Source: Serpens gallinarum (GTDB lineage Bacteria > Pseudomonadota > Gammaproteobacteria > Pseudomonadales > Pseudomonadaceae). From it: a DNA stretch of 64,000 bases. Positions 47,445 to 57,423 of this stretch are shown here, piece by piece (the stretch's first letter is position 1; each line of letters starts with the position of its first letter). The notes below the pieces were generated by a model. That model had not been told where the DNA came from, made no database searches, and saw nothing but the letters and a program-made list of their open reading frames with translations. The position numbers were made by a program, and so were the translations under genes. Location: the NCBI RefSeq assembly GCF_014836765.1, contig NZ_JACSQG010000010.1:55549-119548 (forward strand). Direction: 5' to 3'.

Positions 47445-49466
47445 TTAGCTTGCCTTGAAGCGGCTGACATTCTGCCGCAGCGTATCGGCCAGATCGCCCA
47501 ATCGACTGGCGGTCTGGTGATTGCTGCCAACCGCCTCATCGTTCTCCTCGGCCATGCGCGCAATCATGCTGACCTGCTCGGCAATTTCGGCCGAAGCGGC
47601 GCTTTGTTCGCGCAAAGCGCTGGAAATCTCCACGACCGTGGACATCACCTGATTGGCGGCGGTGTAGATCTCATCCATCGCCTCGCCGGTTTGCCGTGCC
47701 CGCATCACACCTTCATTGACCCGCAGCACGCCTTGCTCCATACCTTTCACAGCCGCTTGAGTGCCTTCCTGAATAGCCTTGACCATCGCACCGATCTCCT
47801 CGGTGGAGTTGGCCGTGCGCTCGGCCAGCTTGCGCACCTCATCCGCCACCACGGCAAACCCACGTCCCTGCTCACCAGCCCGCGCGGCCTCGATGGCAGC
47901 GTTCAAAGCGAGCAGATTGGTCTGCGCCGCGATACCGCTGATCACCGCCACGATGGTGCCAATCTGTTCCGAACGCTCACCCAGCTCTGCGACACTACGC
48001 GCCGAGTTGGACACCGACTGGGCGATCTCGCTGATGTCCTCGACCACCGCGCCGACTAGCTTGCCCCCTTCGCGCGACAGCTCACCGGAGCGATTGGCCA
48101 ACGAATCGGCTTTTCCGGCATTGTGGGCAATCTGTTCGATGCCCACGGTCATCTGCTCGACCGCCGCAGCCATGCTCGATGCGGCATCACTCTGATTCTG
48201 TGAGGCGACACGAATCTGCCCGGTGGCAGCGGCCAGCGTGTGGGCGGAATCCGCCACCTGGTCGGAGTTACCCTTGATGCGAGCGATCAGGTTACCCATG
48301 GTCTCGGCCATTTCGTTGAAACTGCCGGCCACAACACGCAACTCATCCCGCGCCTTCAGGTCGATGCGCGCCGTGAGATCCCCAGAGGCCAACTGCGTAC
48401 TGCCCAGTCGCAGCGCGTGGATACTGCCCAGCACCGCCAACCAGGCACCCACCGACAGGTAACCAACAATCGACAGGAGTAAAAGGAATATCGCCAGGTT
48501 CAGGTAATACTCATGCTCGGCGTCGGCGATACGCTGCTTGAGCAGCGCGTCGAGTTCGGGCAAGAACACGCTGTACATCTGCTCATAGCCGATGCCGATT
48601 GCCTCGGTGGTCATTGCAAAGAAGCGATCAGCCGAGGCACCTTCAAAATCCCCCTCGTACACCACCTCCTCGACCACAGCCCCGATAGCGTCATTTCTTG
48701 CCTGCAGGATCGCCATGGCCCGCTCCAGCTGCTCTTTCAGCTCTGGATGCAGGCTAACCACTTTGGCAATGCTGTCTTCCATGCTGCGCATGGCCGCCTT
48801 GATTTCTTCGGACAGGACAATCAGTGCGCTGCGCTCGCGATCCTCTATCTGCCTCTGCGCCAGGACTCCCGAACCAAGGGCGCGCAACCGCCCCAGGCGC
48901 TCCAAAAGATACGGTAGGCGATTCACCGCCACCGTCATCAGGTAGTAGGTTTCCGGCTCGGGATCGAAGGTCAATCCGTACGCATCGGCAAACAGCGTTT
49001 GAAAGCGCAGCAGGTTGTCGATCAGCGTGGTATGGGCTTCGTAATTCCGCTCTCTGCTCCAGCCTGACCCTTCGCGTTTGATTGTCAGCCAAGCCGTTTT
49101 GAGGCTCTGCCACTGATGCTGTCCAAGCAGATAGTCATCCAGCGCGGCAGTGAGTGTTTCCAGAGCGGCGTCCACTTCTTTTTCCCGCGTGCGGCGCTGT
49201 TCCACTACCCCATCATCGCCACCCAGCACCCGAGCGGAAAGCCCACGATGTTGTTGTGTCAGTTCCACCACAGTGGACAGCGGTCGAGACAAATCCAAGG
49301 CGATCAATTCGCTCTGCGAACGATTGATGGTGGCCGTGAACTGCTCGGTGATGGTCAGCATCAGAGCTGCAAAAGCCATCAGCACCAGCAAGCCAACCAC
49401 CCCGAACTTGAGTGGATAGTTCAAACGATTCATCAATGCTTCGGCAGGCCAAAACAGTCTTTTCAT
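47445..49466 (-). CDS. Methyl-accepting chemotaxis protein with helical NIT-like sensor
   Basis: 673-residue chemoreceptor. The first membrane segment lies at about residues 22-44 and the second at about 330-352. The large (about 285-residue) periplasmic region is helical, with [17 protein letters not shown] near 76; the QxRGLS pattern resembles nitrate/nitrite-sensing NIT domains, though the ligand is not certain. HAMP follows (about 353-405), then the signalling domain with [20 protein letters not shown] (about 540-560). The start has no strong alternative; a second Met at residue 12 is possible. Confidence 0.92.
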   Translation of the reverse strand: MKRLFWPAEALMNRLNYPLKFGVVGLLVLMAFAALMLTITEQFTATINRSQSELIALDLSRPLSTVVELTQQHRGLSARVLGGDDGVVEQRRTREKEVDAALETLTAALDDYLLGQHQWQSLKTAWLTIKREGSGWSRERNYEAHTTLIDNLLRFQTLFADAYGLTFDPEPETYYLMTVAVNRLPYLLERLGRLRALGSGVLAQRQIEDRERSALIVLSEEIKAAMRSMEDSIAKVVSLHPELKEQLERAMAILQARNDAIGAVVEEVVYEGDFEGASADRFFAMTTEAIGIGYEQMYSVFLPELDALLKQRIADAEHEYYLNLAIFLLLLSIVGYLSVGAWLAVLGSIHALRLGSTQLASGDLTARIDLKARDELRVVAGSFNEMAETMGNLIARIKGNSDQVADSAHTLAAATGQIRVASQNQSDAASSMAAAVEQMTVGIEQIAHNAGKADSLANRSGELSREGGKLVGAVVEDISEIAQSVSNSARSVAELGERSEQIGTIVAVISGIAAQTNLLALNAAIEAARAGEQGRGFAVVADEVRKLAERTANSTEEIGAMVKAIQEGTQAAVKGMEQGVLRVNEGVMRARQTGEAMDEIYTAANQVMSTVVEISSALREQSAASAEIAEQVSMIARMAEENDEAVGSNHQTASRLGDLADTLRQNVSRFKAS

Positions 49467-49766
49467 AGCGCAGGCTCACAATGAATTGCCAACTGCCGGC
49501 CAAGGGAAAGCAAGCACGCTAACAATATTCAGAATTGCGAGGCAAGGTACGCGCCGGGCCTGGCTTTGCCCTTGATAGCGATCAAGATGGCATTGCGCCA
49601 TCTAATCACAGAACCCTACATTGGTTGTGAGGTACGGTTCCCATACAGAAACCGGCCCGAAGTCCATCCCCGCGTGGGGGCCGGGTTTGGGCCGAAGTTG
49701 TGTTTGCAGACACAACCGCGTGCTCCGGCCAAGCCACCGCAAAGGCGGCTTACGCCTGAGTCGGAA
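49467..49766. other. Intergenic region between a chemoreceptor gene and rlmKL
   Basis: A 300-bp stretch holding the chemoreceptor promoter and the 3' side of rlmKL. It contains the inverted repeat GTTGTGT..ACACAAC at 49697-49716. No coding gene is supported. Confidence 0.55.
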
Positions 49767-51974
49767 TCAGCGCAACGTAATCCGCCATGCCTTGTGGATT
49801 CGTGGATTGCGGGCGAAGTCCGGATCGATTGTGTCGGTGCTGATGTCCTCCACCTGATACCGCGCCGGCAGGCTTTCGTCGAGCTGAAACTTGCGGAAGT
49901 TGTTGGAGAAATACAGCACGCCGCCAGGCGCCAGACGGGCCATGGCCAGGTCGATCAATTGCACGTGGTCGCGCTGTACATCGAACACGCCTTCCATGCG
50001 CTTGGAGTTGGAGAAGGTCGGCGGGTCGATGAAAATCAGTTCGTACTCGCCGCGATCCTCGGCCAGCCAGGCCATCACATCGCCCTGCTCCAGGCGGTGC
50101 TTGTCCGAATAACCGTTCAGCGACAGGTTGCGCCGTGCCCAGTCCAGGTAGGTTTTGGACAAATCCACGCTGGTGGTGCTGCGCGCGCCGCCCTTGGCCG
50201 CGTGCACGGTGGCTGTGGCGGTGTAGCAGAACAGGTTGAGGAAGCGCTTACCGGCGGCTTCCTGCTGCAGGCGCAAGCGCAGCGGACGATGATCCAGAAA
50301 CAACCCGGTATCCAGATAATCCGTGAGGTTGACCAGCAGCTTGACGCCGCCCTCGTTGACCTGCAAAAACTCGCCCTGGGTCGCGTGCCGCTCGTACTGA
50401 CGCGTGCCGGTCTGCCGCTCGCGGCGCTTGATCATCACCTTGTCGGCGGCAATGCCTAGCGCTACCGGAATCGCGGCCAGGGCATCGAGCAGGCGGGCCT
50501 GCGCCTTGTCCGGGTCAATGGAGCGTGGCGGGGCGTATTCCTGCACATGCACCCAGTCGCCATACAGGTCCACGGCCAGGGCATATTCCGGCATGTCAGC
50601 GTCGTACAAGCGATAGCACTCGACGCCGGCTTTCTTGGCCCATTTGCCGAGCTGTTTGAGGTTTTTCTGCAAGCGGTTGGCGAACATCTGCCCGCCTTCG
50701 GAGAGGCGCGCCGCTTCATGGGTCACAGGGGCTGCTTCGCCCGCTTCGATGCGCTCTGCTCGTTCAGCCCGCTCGGCACTGCTGCGTCGCTCGCCCGTGA
50801 CGAACTGGTCCGGCTTGACGTTGATCAGCAACAGCTTGCAGGGCAGCGCACCGTTCCAGAAGGCGTACTGTTTGTGGCTGCGAATGCCCATGCGCTTGCC
50901 CAGCTCGGGCGCGCCGGTGAAGATCGCCGCGTCCCAGTTCAGGCACGCCTGACGCAGGCGCTCGCCAAGATTCTGGTAGAGGTACAACAGGCTCGCTTCG
51001 TCGCCCAGGCGCTCGCCATAGGGCGGGTTGCACACCACCAGGCCGGTCTGGTTCTGGTCCGGGCGCGGCTCGAAAGTGGCGAGTTCGCCCTGGTAAATAC
51101 GAATCCAGTTACCCAGCCCCGCGCGCTCGATGTTGTTGCGCCCCGGCTGGATCAGCCGCGGATCGGCTTCATAGCCACGAATCCACAACGGCGGCTTGCT
51201 CAGGCCGATGCGTGCACGCTCCTCGGCCTCGGCGTGCAAGCGGTTCCACAGCGCCGGCACATGGCCCAGCCAATTGGAGAAGCCCCAGTGTTCGCGCTTA
51301 AGGTTCGGCGCAAGATCGGCGGCCATCATGCCGGCCTCGACCAGGAACGTACCAACCCCGCACATAGGGTCGGCCAGTGCCCCGCCGCCGGCGGCGATGC
51401 GCGGCCAGCCGGCACGGATCAGAATCGCGGCGGCAAGGTTTTCCTTGAGCGGCGCGGCACCCTGCTGCAGGCGGTAGCCGCGCTGATGCAGGCTGTGCCC
51501 GGACAGGTCCAAGGAGAGTATCGCCTCGCCCTTGTCCAGCCGCAGGTGCACTCGAATGTCAGGGCTGAACTTGTCCACCGAGGGACGCTCGCCAGTGGCG
51601 GTGCGCAGACGGTCGACAATCGCATCCTTGACCTTCAGGGCACCGAAATGGGTGTTGTCGATGCCGGCGCCACGGCCGCTGAATTCAACGGCCAGGCTGC
51701 CGGTAGGCGATAAATGCTCACTCCAGTCCACGGCATGCACGCCTTGGTACATTTCCTCGGCGTTCTGCACGGGAAAACGCGCCAGTACCAGCAAAACGCG
51801 GTTGGCCAGGCGCGACCACAAGCACAGGCGGTAAGCGGTTTCCAGCTCCGCCACCCCGTGCACAGCGGCGGTGTGCTCACGCGCCTCCTCCAGGCCAAGC
51901 CCGCGCGCTTCATCCAGGAGCAAGCCTTCGAGGCTCTTCGGGCAGGTGAGATATAGTTCGTAGCGGTCCGACAT
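49767..51974 (-). CDS. rlmL: Bifunctional 23S rRNA methyltransferase RlmKL
   Basis: 735-residue fusion methylating 23S rRNA at G2445 (N2, RlmL half) and G2069 (N7, RlmK half). The N-terminal THUMP domain spans about residues 45-155. The RlmL catalytic site is NPPYGERLGDE near 315. The RlmK half (about 400-735) shows the SAM-binding FLNLFCYTATATVHAAKGGA near 582 and the catalytic FIDPPTFSNSKR near 650. Neighbouring rmf and pyrD match the P. aeruginosa order. Confidence 0.95.
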   Translation of the reverse strand: MSDRYELYLTCPKSLEGLLLDEARGLGLEEAREHTAAVHGVAELETAYRLCLWSRLANRVLLVLARFPVQNAEEMYQGVHAVDWSEHLSPTGSLAVEFSGRGAGIDNTHFGALKVKDAIVDRLRTATGERPSVDKFSPDIRVHLRLDKGEAILSLDLSGHSLHQRGYRLQQGAAPLKENLAAAILIRAGWPRIAAGGGALADPMCGVGTFLVEAGMMAADLAPNLKREHWGFSNWLGHVPALWNRLHAEAEERARIGLSKPPLWIRGYEADPRLIQPGRNNIERAGLGNWIRIYQGELATFEPRPDQNQTGLVVCNPPYGERLGDEASLLYLYQNLGERLRQACLNWDAAIFTGAPELGKRMGIRSHKQYAFWNGALPCKLLLINVKPDQFVTGERRSSAERAERAERIEAGEAAPVTHEAARLSEGGQMFANRLQKNLKQLGKWAKKAGVECYRLYDADMPEYALAVDLYGDWVHVQEYAPPRSIDPDKAQARLLDALAAIPVALGIAADKVMIKRRERQTGTRQYERHATQGEFLQVNEGGVKLLVNLTDYLDTGLFLDHRPLRLRLQQEAAGKRFLNLFCYTATATVHAAKGGARSTTSVDLSKTYLDWARRNLSLNGYSDKHRLEQGDVMAWLAEDRGEYELIFIDPPTFSNSKRMEGVFDVQRDHVQLIDLAMARLAPGGVLYFSNNFRKFQLDESLPARYQVEDISTDTIDPDFARNPRIHKAWRITLR

Positions 51975-52381
51975 GTCGACTATCCAAGGCCTTAAGGCGC
52001 GAAAAGCCTCGCTTTCGAGGCTGTAAGAAATTGAAACAATTATTCAGCCCACCCTACGTCGGAAAACGTGTCGGGGCCTGAGAGCTACATTGTCATGAGC
52101 CGTGCCGCTCCTTGGCCGTCAGCCACGCAGCTTTGCCGGAAAGGATCGGCCGCAAGCGAACCCGGCTTATGTGCGCATCCAGCAAATCACTGGGTCGTTA
52201 TGCCTAATCGATCATTCACAGGCCTCAAGGCTTTGGTTAGAACATCAACCAAGGCAACGATGCAATGTCGCTTGCCTTGAGGTCGGTTACGCCGGCAACG
52301 GACCTCGACGCAGCTAAAAAGCTGCACAGCCTCGCCATGAGGCGTATGGACATCACAGTCAACGAGTGAGGGCAATACCCG
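51975..52381 (+). promoter_or_regulatory. rmf upstream region
   Basis: A 407-bp gene-free stretch between divergent rlmKL and rmf. It begins with a hairpin AGCCTCG-CTTT-CGAGGCT at 52005-52022. A degenerate REP head (CCACCCTAC) is near 52048. The structured leader described separately occupies 52223-52343. Confidence 0.65.
52223..52343 (+). ncRNA. Structured rmf leader, probable rmf RNA motif
   Basis: Several complementary segments lie directly before rmf: CCTCAAGGC (52223) with GCCTTGAGG (52274); inside it TTGGTT (52233) with AACCAA (52247); GAGGTC (52279) with GACCTC (52301); GCAGCT (52310) with AGCTGC (52320); GCCTC (52329) with GAGGC (52339). A conserved RNA upstream of Pseudomonas rmf genes is known as the rmf motif; identity with that motif is inferred from position and structure. 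The first and third pairings share bases 52279-52282 and exclude each other. Confidence 0.6.
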
Positions 52382-52597
52382 ATGAGACGACTTAAACGTG
52401 ATCCGATGGAACGAGCCTTTCTGCGCGGTTATCAGCATGGCATACATGGCAAATCCCGCGACCTGTGTCCTTTTACCCTTCCCTCCACACGTCAAGCCTG
52501 GATCAATGGCTGGCGCGAAGGTCGTGGCGACCAATGGGACGGATTCACCGGCACCGCCGGTATTCACCGCTTGAATCAACTTAACGCGGTCGGCTGA
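52382..52597 (+). CDS. rmf: Ribosome modulation factor
   Basis: 71-residue basic protein. It dimerises 70S ribosomes into inactive 100S particles in stationary phase. The sequence MRRLKRDPMERAFLRGYQHG, the LCPF segment and the QAWINGWREGRGDQWDG stretch are characteristic. Somewhat longer than the 55-residue E. coli protein, as usual in pseudomonads. The start is preceded by GAGGG and a highly structured leader. A strong TTCG-loop hairpin follows the gene. Confidence 0.96.
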   Translation: MRRLKRDPMERAFLRGYQHGIHGKSRDLCPFTLPSTRQAWINGWREGRGDQWDGFTGTAGIHRLNQLNAVG

Positions 52598-52623
52598 CAC
52601 CCCAGCCCAATTGATTTTTCCAG

Positions 52624-52677
52624 AGCGCCCCACCCGGGCGCTGGGCGCAAGCCCTGGGGCTCCTTCGGGAGCCCCTT
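52624..52677. terminator. Double hairpin between convergent rmf and pyrD
   Basis: First hairpin AGCGCCC..GGGCGCT at about 52624-52642. Second, a perfect GGGGCTCC-TTCG-GGAGCCCC at 52656-52675 followed by TT. The stable tetraloop stem sits 58 bp after rmf and 19 bp after the pyrD stop, so it can serve both genes; the U-tails are short. Confidence 0.75.
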
Positions 52678-52694
52678 CCCATCCTGATCCGCTG

Positions 52695-53726
52695 TTAGCG
52701 GGCGCCCTTGGGCAATGCCGCGATGGCATCCACCGCCTCGCGGATCAGCGCCGGCCCCTTGTAGATGAATCCTGAATAAAGTTGCACGAGGCTTGCCCCG
52801 GCAGCGATTTTTTCCGCTGCATCGCGCCCCTCGGTGATGCCCCCCACGGCAATGATCGGCAGACGACCAGCCAGTTCGCTCGCCAACACCTTGACGGTGT
52901 GCGTGCTCTTGTCGCGCACGGGTGCACCGGACAGACCGCCCGCTTCATCGCCAAACTGCAACCCTTCCACTCCAGCGCGGCCAAGGGTGGTGTTGGTGGC
53001 AATAACCGCATCCATACCCGCGTCGACCAACGCGTGCGCTACTTGCACGGTTTCTTCATCGCTCATATCTGGCGCGATCTTGATGGCCAGCGGCACACGC
53101 TTGCCATACAGCTGCGCAAGGTCTTCCTGACGCAAGCGCAGGGCCTCGAGCAGTTGCTTGAGCGAATCGCCGAACTGCAGGCTGCGCAGGCCGGGCGTAT
53201 TCGGCGAACTGACGTTGACCGTGACATAGCTGGCGTGTGGGTAGACCTTGGCCAGACAGATCAGGTAATCATCCACGGCGCGCTCCACCGGAGTATCGAA
53301 ATTCTTGCCGATGTTGATGCCCAGCACGCCCCGGTAATGCATAGCTTCGACCCGCGCCAGTAAATGATCAACGCCATGGTTGTTGAAACCCATGCGATTG
53401 ATGATTGCTTCGGCTTCCGGCAAGCGGAACAGGCGCGGCTTGGGATTGCCAGGTTGGGGACGCGGCGTCACGGTGCCGATCTCGATAAAGCCAAAGCCCA
53501 ACTGGCTCAAGCCATCAATGGCGTCGCCATTTTTGTCCAGGCCTGCAGCCAGGCCAACTGGATTGGCAAATTCCAGCCCCATGATCTTCACTGGCAACGC
53601 GCTGGGCTGCTTGCACACCAGGCGATTGAGGCCCAGGCGTCCGCCAGCACCGATCAGGTCAAGGGATAACTCATGGGAGGTTTCCGGAGACAGCTTGAAT
53701 AAAAGATCGCGGGCCAGGGTGTACAT
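52695..53726 (-). CDS. pyrD: Dihydroorotate dehydrogenase (quinone), class 2
   Basis: 343-residue FMN enzyme at the inner membrane, oxidising dihydroorotate to orotate with ubiquinone. The N-terminal helix [20 protein letters not shown] marks the membrane-associated class 2 type. Further motifs: [19 protein letters not shown] near 56-74, the catalytic-serine [11 protein letters not shown] near 170-180 and ATNTTLGR near 240. It completes, with pyrF at 28.5 kb, two pyrimidine-synthesis genes in this window. Confidence 0.95.
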   Translation of the reverse strand: MYTLARDLLFKLSPETSHELSLDLIGAGGRLGLNRLVCKQPSALPVKIMGLEFANPVGLAAGLDKNGDAIDGLSQLGFGFIEIGTVTPRPQPGNPKPRLFRLPEAEAIINRMGFNNHGVDHLLARVEAMHYRGVLGINIGKNFDTPVERAVDDYLICLAKVYPHASYVTVNVSSPNTPGLRSLQFGDSLKQLLEALRLRQEDLAQLYGKRVPLAIKIAPDMSDEETVQVAHALVDAGMDAVIATNTTLGRAGVEGLQFGDEAGGLSGAPVRDKSTHTVKVLASELAGRLPIIAVGGITEGRDAAEKIAAGASLVQLYSGFIYKGPALIREAVDAIAALPKGAR

Positions 53727-53769
53727 GGGGGGAACTTCGATGAAAAATGGGACGGCGAGTATAACCCGG

Positions 53770-53991
53770 TCAAGCCAGACGGCGCAGGCTTAACAATTCG
53801 CCCTTGACGCTGAACTCCAGCACAAAGGAACCTTCCACCCCGCTGTGAGTCAGAAAAGGTCGCAAATGATGGGCCGGCAGGCTTACCTTGCGGCCGTCGC
53901 GGCTGGTGGCGAGAACCCGTTTGACGTGCCCTTGGTAGTACGCCAGAAACTGTTCGGCCGTTAAACGGATATCGAGCACCAGACTGGGCAT
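53770..53991 (-). CDS. DUF2835-like small protein
   Basis: 73-residue protein of unknown function common next to pyrD in pseudomonads. It begins [21 protein letters not shown] and contains a RLLA-like basic C-terminus (SLRRLA). A small beta-rich fold is likely. The start at 53991 has GGAG six bases upstream; a longer version beginning at 54030 would add 13 residues without support. It lies 43 bp upstream of pyrD on the same strand and may share its transcript. Confidence 0.75.
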   Translation of the reverse strand: MPSLVLDIRLTAEQFLAYYQGHVKRVLATSRDGRKVSLPAHHLRPFLTHSGVEGSFVLEFSVKGELLSLRRLA

Positions 53992-54192
53992 GGAGCGCTC
54001 CTTGGCAATAAAAGCAGGCAAGTTTGCCATAATCCGCCGTGCAGCCAGCGCCTTGCCGATCGGTCTCCGCGTTACGGCCTTCGTCAGTGACGGCCGACAG
54101 ACGCGTCGATATCTTTTGTTGCAGTCGACAGATGATCCTGTCCAATGTCACATTTTATGACTCTGCCCTGATTGCCCTGGAGCCTGTTGTTC

Positions 54193-55080
54193 ATGTCTTC
54201 CTCCCTGCCACCCTCCAGCCTCGCCACTCGCCTGACTACTCTGGCGGGGCAATGGGGGCTGGGCAGGCGAGAAGCCCGGCAGTTGCGCGAGCACGCCAGC
54301 CATCTCAGGCTGCCTTTTCAGCCCTTGCAACCGCCGTCTGCCAGCATCTGGTGGCAACTCGGGCCACCCCTGGATCGCCTGGTGGACTTGCCGCGCAGCG
54401 CGCTTTCCGGTCCGGTCCAGGAAGATAAAGCTGCGGCACATGCGGTCTTGGCACGCCTGGTTGAGATTGAACTCGATCAGCTCGACGCACTCGATCTGCG
54501 TCAAGTTGACGGCTTGATCAGCGCCCCCGGCGAGCAGACTGCACATCTGCATCTGGATGATCTGGCCAACACACCGGATTGCCGCAGCCTGCGCATCATC
54601 AGCTACAAGGATTTCCTCAAGGTCATCGGCCTGGCCCTTCCTGACTTCGAGCGCGGCAAACCGTTGGCCCTGCGCCAGGCCGACTGGCTGGGTCCGCGCC
54701 TGTTCTGGGCGGGTGAGCTACACAGCGAAGCGTTTGCCAGCGCCGTCGCCTATGCCCGCCTGCGCGGTTTACAGATTACTCTGCCCGCCGAGGTGGCCCG
54801 TTACCGCTTGAATGGCGCAGCTCTTGCCGATTTGCAGGCTAGGTTCCACATGGTGGTGATGCCCGTGCAAAGCTGGAGCGATCCCGCCTTCATGGGCTTG
54901 CTGCTGAACAGCCGACTTCCTTACTCGCGGCTGTCATTGCAACGCACGGCCACTGCTCCCGAAACCCTGTTGCTGCCCCGCGACAATGCCCTGTCCAATG
55001 CCCTGGGCGAAGGGTTGCGCCTGGCCGGCGCGCCCGATCTGGGTAAGTTCCTACACAGTCTGCCGCACACTGCGGACTGA
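54193..55080 (+). CDS. Conserved hypothetical protein
   Basis: 295-residue protein, probably cytoplasmic, which I do not recognise. The N-terminal 60 residues are basic and helical (RLTTLAGQWGLGRREARQLREHASHL). The middle has SYKDFLKVIGLALPDFERGKPLALRQADWLGPRLFWAGELHSEAF (shown here as a described block around residues 140-185), and the C-terminal half alternates helices and strands (LQITLPAEVARYRL near 200). No catalytic motif is evident. The start at 54193 follows GGAG; codon use matches the host genome. Divergent from the DUF2835 gene and convergent with the DUF488 gene. Confidence 0.7.
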   Translation: MSSSLPPSSLATRLTTLAGQWGLGRREARQLREHASHLRLPFQPLQPPSASIWWQLGPPLDRLVDLPRSALSGPVQEDKAAAHAVLARLVEIELDQLDALDLRQVDGLISAPGEQTAHLHLDDLANTPDCRSLRIISYKDFLKVIGLALPDFERGKPLALRQADWLGPRLFWAGELHSEAFASAVAYARLRGLQITLPAEVARYRLNGAALADLQARFHMVVMPVQSWSDPAFMGLLLNSRLPYSRLSLQRTATAPETLLLPRDNALSNALGEGLRLAGAPDLGKFLHSLPHTAD

Positions 55081-55117
55081 TTGCCGATTAGCGTCGTTGC
55101 GAACCACAACGTCGTGA

Positions 55118-55519
55118 TCAGCGTGTTTCTTCGTGGGCATAGCAGGGTGGCGAGCTGCTCGGCCCCTGGCGCTCCAGTTCATCTTCGAGAAACCCGGCTA
55201 ATACCTGCGCATTGTTGTGCGCCTCGTCCTTGGCTGCGAAGAGCAGTGTCAGGTGCCCTGAACGGGCTTGCTCCAACAACGTCCACCAGTGTTCCGGGTG
55301 GGCAGCAAGCTCTGCCCGGTATCGGCGCTCGAACTCGGGAAACTGTGCCGGGTCGTGGTCGAACGCCTGGCGCAGCGCGGTGCTTGGCGCAACGTCCTTA
55401 AGCCAGGCATCTAACCGCAGCGCTTCTTTTTTGATGCCCCGAGGCCATAGGCGATCAATCAGCACTCGATATCCATCGGCTTCGACCGCCGCTGCGTAGA
55501 CTCGCTTGCACTGAATCAT
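55118..55519 (-). CDS. DUF488 family protein
   Basis: 133-residue protein of the DUF488 family (YeaO-like). The diagnostic segment is RVLIDRLWPRGIKKEALRLDAWLKDVAPS (about residues 18-46; the tryptophan-proline-arginine-glycine core is the key part), followed by LRQAFDHDP. The function is unknown; in some bacteria members respond to uric acid or metals. The last 20 residues (SSPPCYAHEETR) extend beyond the family core. It is divergent from the next lipoprotein gene. Confidence 0.85.
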   Translation of the reverse strand: MIQCKRVYAAAVEADGYRVLIDRLWPRGIKKEALRLDAWLKDVAPSTALRQAFDHDPAQFPEFERRYRAELAAHPEHWWTLLEQARSGHLTLLFAAKDEAHNNAQVLAGFLEDELERQGPSSSPPCYAHEETR

Positions 55520-55590
55520 GGGCTATCCCCTTGTATGAGACCTGTCGGCTGAGTACCGTGGCGCGAATCCTTGCCCCCGAGCCCGCCGCC

Positions 55591-56259
55591 ATGCCCTTCC
55601 TTCGCACGTATTCAACCGCCCCGCTGCTTCTACTCTTGGTTGGCTGCCAGGTTTACACCGGCCAACCGGCCAACCCGCCCGTAGATGTGCGCTTGCAAGG
55701 TGAACTCAGTGTCGAACAGGGTCAGCTATTCCTCAAGCCCTGCGACGAACAGCGACGCTTTCGCTTGATCGATACGGGCGCGGGCGATCTGGCCCAGGAA
55801 GTTGACCAGCTGGGCGGTGCCAGTGGCAGCCCAGTATTTGCCGACCTGAAAGGGCAACTCGGCGCTGACCCTCAAGGTGGCGCAGGCCAATTCCTGGCCA
55901 GCCAGATCTATCGGTTGCAGATAGAGGGGCACGGCTGCAATGACGTGAATTTCCCAATGCTGAGCGTGCGCGCCAGTGGCAACGAGCCGTTCTGGAGCCT
56001 GGATGTCAGCCCGCACGGCCTTGTGCTGACACGGCCCAATCATGCCCCGCTGGCCCTGCCCTACCTGGAAGAGCGACTGCCGGAAGGACGCTTGCACCTG
56101 TCCAGCGAGGCCAATGACCTGCGGCTTTCCCTGTGGCTCACGCCACAGCGCTGCGTTGACGACATGAGCGGCGCCGTTCGCCATTTGAACGCTGAGTTAC
56201 GCTTGGGAGAGCAACGCTTTACCGGCTGTGCCTACCATGGCGGCGCATACGAGGAGTGA
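55591..56259 (+). CDS. Lipoprotein with COG3650-like heat-shock/META-type region
   Basis: 222-residue predicted lipoprotein. The signal peptide ends in the lipobox LLVGC (Cys near residue 19). The remainder has two parts: an N-terminal beta-rich part (QGQLFLKPCDEQRRFRLID near 45) and a C-terminal part beginning RASGNEPFWSLDV (about residue 127), a pattern found in COG3650 proteins that are often joined to META domains. It ends with TGCAYHGG, typical for that group. The role is unknown. The start at 55591 puts the signal peptide at the N-terminus; a longer reading would bury it. Confidence 0.8.
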   Translation: MPFLRTYSTAPLLLLLVGCQVYTGQPANPPVDVRLQGELSVEQGQLFLKPCDEQRRFRLIDTGAGDLAQEVDQLGGASGSPVFADLKGQLGADPQGGAGQFLASQIYRLQIEGHGCNDVNFPMLSVRASGNEPFWSLDVSPHGLVLTRPNHAPLALPYLEERLPEGRLHLSSEANDLRLSLWLTPQRCVDDMSGAVRHLNAELRLGEQRFTGCAYHGGAYEE

Positions 56260-56313
56260 TGCAGGGAGACGCATGGTACGGTGGACGCAGGTCGCTCCAG
56301 CGCCACGACAGAA

Positions 56314-56655
56314 TCAATACCCGTCATCTTCCCAACGCTTGCCGCGGGTCCGTTGAATCACCAGCAGCTTCTGCTGCAAGGCCGCCTTGGACAGCATGTG
56401 CGCACTGACCGGCGCGGTGATAAACAAGAACAAGGCAATCAGCAGTTCATGCAGGCTCAGGCCTTCACGCTGGCCACTGAAGAAGATCGCCGAGGCGATG
56501 ATGATGCCACCCACGCCCAGCGTAGTGGCCTTGGTGGGTGCGTGCAGGCGGGTGAAGAAATCCGGTAGGCGATACAGACCGATCGCGCCTACCAGAGCGA
56601 ACAGGCTGCCGAGGATCAAAAAGAAACAGATGATGAGTTCCAACCAGAAGGACAT
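56314..56655 (-). CDS. shaG: Mrp/Sha cation/proton antiporter subunit G
   Basis: 113-residue membrane protein with three helices (about residues 4-26, 40-58 and 66-88). MnhG/PhaG features are GAIGLYRLPDFFTRLHAPTKATTLG (residue block near 24-48, key motif RLHAPTKATTLG). It is the last gene of the six-gene antiporter operon, 10 bp after subunit F. The start at 56655 is used because upstream residues overlap subunit F in another frame and lack family similarity. Confidence 0.92.
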   Translation of the reverse strand: MSFWLELIICFFLILGSLFALVGAIGLYRLPDFFTRLHAPTKATTLGVGGIIIASAIFFSGQREGLSLHELLIALFLFITAPVSAHMLSKAALQQKLLVIQRTRGKRWEDDGY

Positions 56656-56665
56656 GTCATTAGCC

Positions 56666-56935
56666 TCAGTCGATGATGTCGCCGTGCAATAAATGCTTGC
56701 CCACCGCCACGGTACTGACAAACCCCACCACTGCTATCAAGAGCGCAGCCTCGAAGAACACGTCCGACTTCAGCCAGATGCCGAACAGCACCAGCAGCGC
56801 CAAACCGTTGATATACAACGTATCCAGCGCCAACACGCGATCGGGCATGTCCGGCCCGATAATCAGGCGCAGCAAGTTGAGTACCAGTGCCACGCCGATC
56901 AGCGCCAGACACAACGGAATTATGTAGGCGAGCAT
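56666..56935 (-). CDS. shaF: Mrp/Sha antiporter subunit F
   Basis: 89-residue protein with three membrane helices. The central motif IIGPDMPDRVLALDTLYING (about residues 26-45) is characteristic for MrpF/PhaF. It is needed for assembly of the hetero-oligomeric antiporter. It overlaps subunit E by 16 bp. Confidence 0.92.
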   Translation of the reverse strand: MLAYIIPLCLALIGVALVLNLLRLIIGPDMPDRVLALDTLYINGLALLVLFGIWLKSDVFFEAALLIAVVGFVSTVAVGKHLLHGDIID

Positions 56936-57423
56936 TCGAAAATCTCCATCAACGGGGCCTCATAGCGCTCCTTGATTTCGGCAATCAGCGCCTGACTGTC
57001 GCGAACATCAATGCCATGCAGCAGGATGATTTTGTGGTCCGGCGTCAGGCCAGCCGACACCGTGCCAGGCGTCAGGGAGATGATGCTGGCCAGTACCGAG
57101 AGCAGGAACTCGTCTTGGATGGCCATGGGCACTTCGACGAAAGCGGGATTCAACTTACGCTGCGGGCCAAGCACCAGCCGAGCCACATTCAGATTGGCGA
57201 CAACGATTTCCCACAGCACATACAGTGTGAACCAACACAACTTCAGCGGTTTGCGCACCCGTGGGATGTGAATCAGGAAATCCTTGCACAGGACTGCGAT
57301 CGCCCAGCCCAGAAACAGGCCGAGTACGACCTGGCCCAGGGATACGGAATTGACCAGCATCAGCCAGATCAGGGCAAGAAAAATCACCAGCCCCGGACGG
57401 GGCAACCAGCGGTGACGAGTCAT
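56920..57423 (-). CDS. shaE: Mrp/Sha antiporter subunit E
   Basis: 167-residue membrane protein of the MnhE family. N-terminal helices (about residues 10-45) precede a cytoplasmic domain with LSVLASIISLTPGTVSAGLT (about 99-118; SLTPGT is the key motif). Its start overlaps subunit D by 4 bp (ATGA). Confidence 0.92.
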   Translation of the reverse strand: MTRHRWLPRPGLVIFLALIWLMLVNSVSLGQVVLGLFLGWAIAVLCKDFLIHIPRVRKPLKLCWFTLYVLWEIVVANLNVARLVLGPQRKLNPAFVEVPMAIQDEFLLSVLASIISLTPGTVSAGLTPDHKIILLHGIDVRDSQALIAEIKERYEAPLMEIFECSPT

